Positions 6,801-9,782 of a stretch of DNA of 9,782 nucleotides are shown here, in pieces (position 1 is the stretch's first letter; each line of letters opens with the position of its first letter). Source of the stretch: an uncultured Clostridium sp. (GTDB lineage: Bacteria > Bacillota > Clostridia > Lachnospirales > Lachnospiraceae). The DNA lies in NCBI GenBank assembly GCA_947643685.1, contig CANRXD010000031.1, positions 1 through 9,782 of the forward strand, given 5' to 3'. The notes under the pieces were generated by a model. It was not told where the DNA came from and made no database searches. It saw only the letters and a list, made by a program, of their open reading frames with translations. The position numbers and the translations under genes are program-made.

Positions 6801-9336
6801 AAAGTCGGATTTTATGAAGGGCGGAATCGACATTGATGAGCGGCAGGGGTTTATTACCCTTCGTGCGGAGGCTCTTTATGATTATGCCTATGATCTGAAA
6901 AGTAATGTGAGTGAATACGGAAACAGTTTTTTAAATCCCAACGCGGTAAACTATAACCGTATGCCTTTAAGAAGGCTGAACGTCACCAACGGCGGCGTTG
7001 TTACGGATACATTAAATGAGAAAGAGATCAATCTGGGAGAAAAACCGCCGCATCTGTTTAACCCGGCGGACACGGCGATAACGGTAACGGAGCTGAAAAA
7101 TGATATCAGCCTCAATGAAACCGGCGAAATTGACGGGACTTTATCTGCAAATACTACCGTAGGCCTTAAGGTACAGTCCAATTATCCCAACGATAATAAT
7201 GACACTGTATCAGTTACTTATTATGCCATGACTATGGACTCTTATCAGAAGTATCTGGATGGCAGCAGCACCTACGGGGGTCGGGATATTATTGAAGCCT
7301 ATAAAAGCGGAAGTGCTTCCGATCTGATCAAGTTTGAAATTACGGTGAATATGGCGGATTATTCAGTAAAGAAGGGAGTTCCGCCGCTGTATGTGGTTTT
7401 TACGGAAAAGAAAAATTTGCTGGACAGATGCCGGACACTGGATACCACTACGAATACATATACATACCACCCGGATCCGTCGCTGAAAAGCATGGCAATC
7501 TTCTATACGGATCTTCTCCCGCGTGGTGATTGCTATGTGTTTGCGTTCACGCTGAAGAGTATGTATCATGTGGTGACAGAAACGGGAGTGAGCCCGGAGC
7601 CGTGGACCTTCCCCTACGATATCAATACATACGTAAGTACCGAGGTGTACGGAGGCGGCGAAGGACTCCAGAGGAGTGAGGGAACTCCTGTCTACAAGGA
7701 AGTTCCGCAGGTGGCTGTTTACCTTGACCATACGGAATTTAGGGATCCTGCGAATGCAGATTCAAAGGATAAGACCATATGGAACTATGTTGTATATGAC
7801 CCGGATGATTCCATGAAGGGAGCCAAAGATGCCGGGAAGCCTGAGGTATATGCCGGCACTCCCACTGAGATTTTAAAGCAGATTGGCCAGGATTATCTCA
7901 GCGCTTCGCTTCCGGGAAGCCTTTTAACAAGCACGAAAGGCGCCGACAGGACCTACAAGGATACAGAGTATCGGGCCGATGATGCTTTGAAAAAGATCGT
8001 TGAAACTCAGTTTAAGCTTTCAGGGATCCGGGACGACAAGCTGCATGCGTTTACTGTAACCGTGGAGACCAATAACACGAATCAGTTTGAAAGCGGCAGC
8101 AATTACAGTATCTATCTTGGCTCAAAGGGATTTGACGGAATCCGCACTACGGGAAATAAGGTTTATCTGGACCAGAGAAAGTCGGCCGCGGGAACGGGAG
8201 CGGTTGACAGTGAAGCACATTTTGCGGTTCCCACGGCAGACCACCGCTTTGATTCCCTCTGGGGGAACAAGATGGAGGACCTGAAAGTTCAGGTCAGCGT
8301 GCCGGAAGGCTCAGATACGATTTACCTCAATGTGGACAACAGCGCCAGCAATATTCTGAAAAATCATCTGGTGGGATTTTATTACCGGATGTATGACGAA
8401 CTGAATCAGTTAAAACAGTTTGGATTCCAGGCTTACAACGCGACAGGAACCAGCACCAATATCGCTTTTGGCGACATGGTGGCGGGAAGCAAGATCGGGG
8501 TAAGACTGGAGGCCATTTACGATACCGGGCGCGCCGGAATCAATCTGAGCCAACTGCACACCAGTATTCCGGATGTGACGGTCAGTGACGATGGTGCAAT
8601 CACAACGCCTGGAACAAGGGATGACTTTTACGCGATTCAGGTGCAGAACAGCAACACGTATGCGGCGTCGGAGCAGGTCAATGAAACACTTAATCTGAAT
8701 GCGGCCAGCGCAGGGGGGTCTCTGTATCAGGTTGAGGATGTATCGAATGATCCGAATCACAGCATTTATCAGAACTTCCTTAAGGTATACAAAGCAACCC
8801 GGTATCCGACCCGATACAGGCCGGCGGTTATGGAGTATATGTACGGGACCCAGGGCGCGTATACCCAGGATGATAAAATGCCGGTGTTTAAGGAACTGAA
8901 ACAGACGGGAATTAAACTGGAAGCCGCCACCGGCAGCGGCATTACAGTAAATGGAACCGAGGCGAACATAACGGTTCCCATGACCCGTCCTCATGTGGAC
9001 AGGAGAAATGCCGTCCAGTATGGATTCCATACGGCGGATATTACGGTCAGATTTTCAAAGAACAGCATCGAGACGCTTCTGGATTCCGGCAGCGGCTATG
9101 AGAACAAAATCTATCTGGAGCTTTATAGGCGGGAAGGTTCCGATTATATTCCTCTGGATAATACGGCTAACCGATATTTTGATATTGTACGTAACAACGA
9201 GGAGGGATATTCAAATAAGGTAAAGGCTGATAACAAGACCGCGTACCTGGAGCCGAAGCAGGCGGGAACCGAAGTGACAGAGGAGGACCGGACCTTTAAG
9301 ATTGCGGTGAGAAATATGAAGCCGGGAGAGACCTAA
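3817..9336 (+). CDS. Giant N-terminally anchored surface protein with collagen-like stalk, interrupted by an in-frame stop
   Basis: This frame encodes 1,839 residues before a TAA. Residues 7-29 after a KRR start form a hydrophobic segment that looks like an uncleaved signal anchor. Residues about 35-269 form an extracellular domain I do not recognise. It contains a run of five Asn near residue 140. Residues 270-368 are 33 uninterrupted Gly-X-Y triplets with 45 acidic and three basic residues and no proline. A Gly/Ser linker (about 369-385) follows. The rest looks like tandem fibronectin-III/Ig-like beta-sandwich domains: Tyr-corner-like motifs LTADREY (Y464), LPAGNY (Y702), LKADTVY (Y838) and LPRGDCY (Y1240), and C-strand-like motifs such as KSIKNY (662-667), RAIEFGVY (930-937) and TIWNYVVY (1320-1327). 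The probable role is a cell-surface fibre or adhesin; no catalytic motif was seen. AGGTGGAGG (3804-3812) is a strong ribosome binding site. The stop falls in a further Tyr-corner motif (MKPGET then stop), and similar coding sequence continues in the same frame, so the true gene is probably longer. Domain assignments are by eye. Confidence 0.85.
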   Translation: MGIKRRVIVGIAVLVAVILAGTITGGYLLTGNSRKDFPADGYVLEVVDEENSQSPAELTFATGTKYMGKFPSSFTFRDIEGDKHVIGADNYIHYADGSLSAFSDGMAVNMDEVGQGYLDFYRVGAGMVMASANEGWQIDNNNNNMDFKEILWQLSEEKVLAASDKMTLELTGREPETVSGYLEVKWLDKDIVQVANNDLVYQTVTAGGKITYASGAVLDLQEENVKGPDGTVRFTLRELAADMNNGGISIQSDSGENWRPPEFNIQVQDGKDGEAGETGAAGETGAVGETGEAGEDGEDGEEGEEGEEGEEGEEGEEGEEGEEGEEGEEGEEGEEGEQGEEGEAGEDGEEGGDGQSGRDGEKGQAGTTGSGGGSAGSGSGGGTTNTAASLGTIRVADMDYDCSSLEVTFSILDDDGTLLKDTGVVEVRDAKTNRLVKAENNVDFTGGTFPTLSFDDVLTADREYVLIVKNDYRLEVAGGTNSGTKTFIKRNFFTSSEGVTLDVESLDSGKIFLTMNQQDYSNSKSFKLRVKSEDVYVDFPEGEGDAAQISEYVGQDGSIEVNLAELLTNKYQNDEKYRDRVWTTDIPYTVELYTSFAEEPTVWELTESGEFRGLGSGQVTKSAHSLQGRTLKKKPAIGKVNVSLSNEGYYDLFLDVLEDKDKSIKNYVFTVKTEDGTVIKTLESTKNQVNWYFGGALPAGNYNISASVTYFDNEKDNVISTLDTSLSSASAGSIAVAFEPYTLDKTSGVLKDSLGNVVATGVEDGEQSVNATRIWGDVKVLLNGVIVDTNETVSIKVTGSDDSTYNRSWSINVPPREKAENCLYVPVKCLGLKADTVYSISLYGTVKTRIGETMVSSVELLGTASVRTAGLFGEDVPKDTSIAAFTITSLVAEGSDAVVGIGLYKGVTAYEGINSTDPDSDYYFERSIARAIEFGVYTEGTNKIGTVVKDLYPEDFSLNAGEVFQDPSSKSSAEGQFFHGPLVTAGGWSNAVILTKSDFMKGGIDIDERQGFITLRAEALYDYAYDLKSNVSEYGNSFLNPNAVNYNRMPLRRLNVTNGGVVTDTLNEKEINLGEKPPHLFNPADTAITVTELKNDISLNETGEIDGTLSANTTVGLKVQSNYPNDNNDTVSVTYYAMTMDSYQKYLDGSSTYGGRDIIEAYKSGSASDLIKFEITVNMADYSVKKGVPPLYVVFTEKKNLLDRCRTLDTTTNTYTYHPDPSLKSMAIFYTDLLPRGDCYVFAFTLKSMYHVVTETGVSPEPWTFPYDINTYVSTEVYGGGEGLQRSEGTPVYKEVPQVAVYLDHTEFRDPANADSKDKTIWNYVVYDPDDSMKGAKDAGKPEVYAGTPTEILKQIGQDYLSASLPGSLLTSTKGADRTYKDTEYRADDALKKIVETQFKLSGIRDDKLHAFTVTVETNNTNQFESGSNYSIYLGSKGFDGIRTTGNKVYLDQRKSAAGTGAVDSEAHFAVPTADHRFDSLWGNKMEDLKVQVSVPEGSDTIYLNVDNSASNILKNHLVGFYYRMYDELNQLKQFGFQAYNATGTSTNIAFGDMVAGSKIGVRLEAIYDTGRAGINLSQLHTSIPDVTVSDDGAITTPGTRDDFYAIQVQNSNTYAASEQVNETLNLNAASAGGSLYQVEDVSNDPNHSIYQNFLKVYKATRYPTRYRPAVMEYMYGTQGAYTQDDKMPVFKELKQTGIKLEAATGSGITVNGTEANITVPMTRPHVDRRNAVQYGFHTADITVRFSKNSIETLLDSGSGYENKIYLELYRREGSDYIPLDNTANRYFDIVRNNEEGYSNKVKADNKTAYLEPKQAGTEVTEEDRTFKIAVRNMKPGET
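4624..4920 (+). other. Collagen-like Gly-X-Y domain, proline-free and polyanionic
   Basis: There are thirty-three perfect Gly-X-Y triplets (residues 270-368 of the giant protein). The first is GKD, then mixed GEA/GET/GAV/GED triplets, then twelve consecutive GEE triplets (4714-4821), GEQ, and a mixed tail ending GEK, GQA, GTT. Bacterial collagen-like stalks such as streptococcal Scl proteins normally contain proline and balanced charges. Here there is no proline and 45 of 99 residues are Asp or Glu. Whether it makes a triple helix is uncertain; it may be an extended charged spacer or bind divalent cations. Confidence 0.8.
4714..4839 (+). repeat. 18-nt tandem repeat encoding Gly-Glu-Glu pairs
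   Basis: The unit GGCGAAGAAGGAGAAGAA occurs four times in a row at 4741-4758, 4759-4776, 4777-4794 and 4795-4812. The last two copies have GAG for the first GAA. Diverged copies flank them (4723-4740 and 4822-4839), with partial units at 4714-4722 and 4813-4821. The strand is almost pure purine; 4798-4823 has no pyrimidine at all. Unit changes stay in frame, so copy number could vary without breaking the protein. Confidence 0.85.
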
Positions 9337-9782
9337 CAGTTCAGGATGTACTGTCTTAAGGGCACAGAGAAAGTCTATGTCATTGACAACAGTGATTCTG
9401 TCACTATTAAGGGAGAGCAGTATGGGCAGAATATGACCATGTCCTCCTATCTGAATGTGGGAAAGACAGATTCCCCGGATTCCAAGGCTTTCACTGCCTC
9501 TTACATCCAGGACAATTATGAGAGCCAGAATCTTGATGTGACTTACAGCCTGAACAGGATTATGGATTACTGGCTGGAATATAGAGTCGTGAATGAAAAC
9601 GACCAGCAGGTGAGCAATATGGCAATGGCGGATATGATGAGATATCTGGGATATCCCACGGAAGAAGCGGCTGAGTACTGGTACTATGATGAAAACTCGT
9701 CAAATACGGACAAGTGGGCTGTTTATCGGGGCTTGGGTGGTTGCATATGGCCATGAGAAAGTTTCCTTCTCTTTGGGAAAGT
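9337..9782 (+). pseudogene. Continuation of the giant surface gene beyond the stop, with a second lesion (frameshift), cut by the window end
   Basis: The codons after the TAA stay in the same frame as the giant gene and read QFRMYC, then beta-sandwich-like sequence, up to WAVYR at about 9727-9729. The longest open part starting at an ATG runs 9346-9756, but that ATG has no usable Shine-Dalgarno sequence: the nearest GGGAG (9324-9328) is 17 nt away. After WAVYR the frame degenerates to GLGGCIWP and stops at 9756. Reading one base later from 9731 gives AWVVAYGHEKVSFSLGK to the window edge, which looks like normal protein of the same type. Removing one G from the G4 run 9728-9731 joins the two frames. 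Another C-strand-like motif (NRIMDYWLEY) confirms it is more of the same domain array. The 3' end of the gene and any C-terminal wall-sorting signal lie outside the window. It could instead be a sequencing error in an intact gene. Confidence 0.7.

Noticed and set aside
7522..7533. RGD tripeptide (residues 1236-1238) as an integrin-binding site
   Set aside because: It sits in the LPRGDCY Tyr-corner turn, where other copies have ADRE, ADTV or PGET, so it looks like a chance variant of a structural turn rather than an exposed binding loop.
9346..9756. Independent 136-codon gene after the TAA
   Set aside because: It continues the giant gene in the same frame, its ATG has no usable ribosome binding site, and its C-terminus is an out-of-frame artefact of the G4 frameshift.
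1..9782. CRISPR array, tRNA, rRNA, insertion sequence or attachment site
   Set aside because: No spaced direct repeats, no cloverleaf or rRNA-like sequence, and no transposase or integrase motifs were seen. The only tandem repeat is the coding 18-nt unit.

Overview
The window looks like chromosome from an endospore-forming, Gram-positive Clostridia member, most likely Lachnospiraceae (the group of Clostridium symbiosum, Enterocloster and Lachnoclostridium). The evidence is a full-length SpoIIID with a sigma-E-type promoter, strong GGAGG-type ribosome binding sites, moderate GC content and a lipoteichoic-acid-synthase-type membrane enzyme. This placement is inferred from protein features recognised by eye; no search was run.

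Layout, all on the + strand. Positions 1-167 hold a low-complexity G tract, a terminator-like hairpin that would belong to something upstream, and a promoter with a perfect TATAAT. Positions 168-2681 encode an LTA synthase/sulfatase-family membrane protein with an extra N-terminal extracellular domain. A structured 114-nt gap leads to 2796-3137, a small MmcQ/YjbR-family protein whose open frame extends further upstream than its likely start. Positions 3201-3479 encode SpoIIID, preceded by a near-ideal sigma-E promoter and followed by an intrinsic terminator at about 3570-3598. The 337-nt gap 3480-3816 holds that terminator, a 9-bp inverted repeat and a good housekeeping promoter (TAGACA-17-TAAAAT), and no convincing gene.

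The rest (3817 to the window end) is one very large surface-protein gene: an N-terminal membrane anchor, an unrecognised extracellular domain of about 235 residues, a 33-triplet collagen-like Gly-X-Y stalk that is extremely acidic and has no proline, a Gly/Ser linker, and more than 1,400 residues that look like tandem fibronectin-III/Ig-like beta-sandwich domains. The frame is interrupted by an in-frame TAA at 9334-9336 and again by an apparent +1 frameshift in a G4 run at 9728-9731. Beyond each lesion the sequence still reads as the same kind of protein, and it runs off the end of the window. Either the gene is a recent pseudogene in this strain, or the sequence has errors, or the product is truncated after about 1,839 residues.

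The first three genes are housekeeping or sporulation genes that share a strand but probably not one transcript. SpoIIID has its own mother-cell promoter and terminator, and the giant surface gene has its own promoter. The most unusual object is the giant protein: an N-terminally anchored polyanionic Gly-Glu-Glu stalk, encoded by an 18-nt tandem repeat, carrying a long multidomain beta-rich arm.
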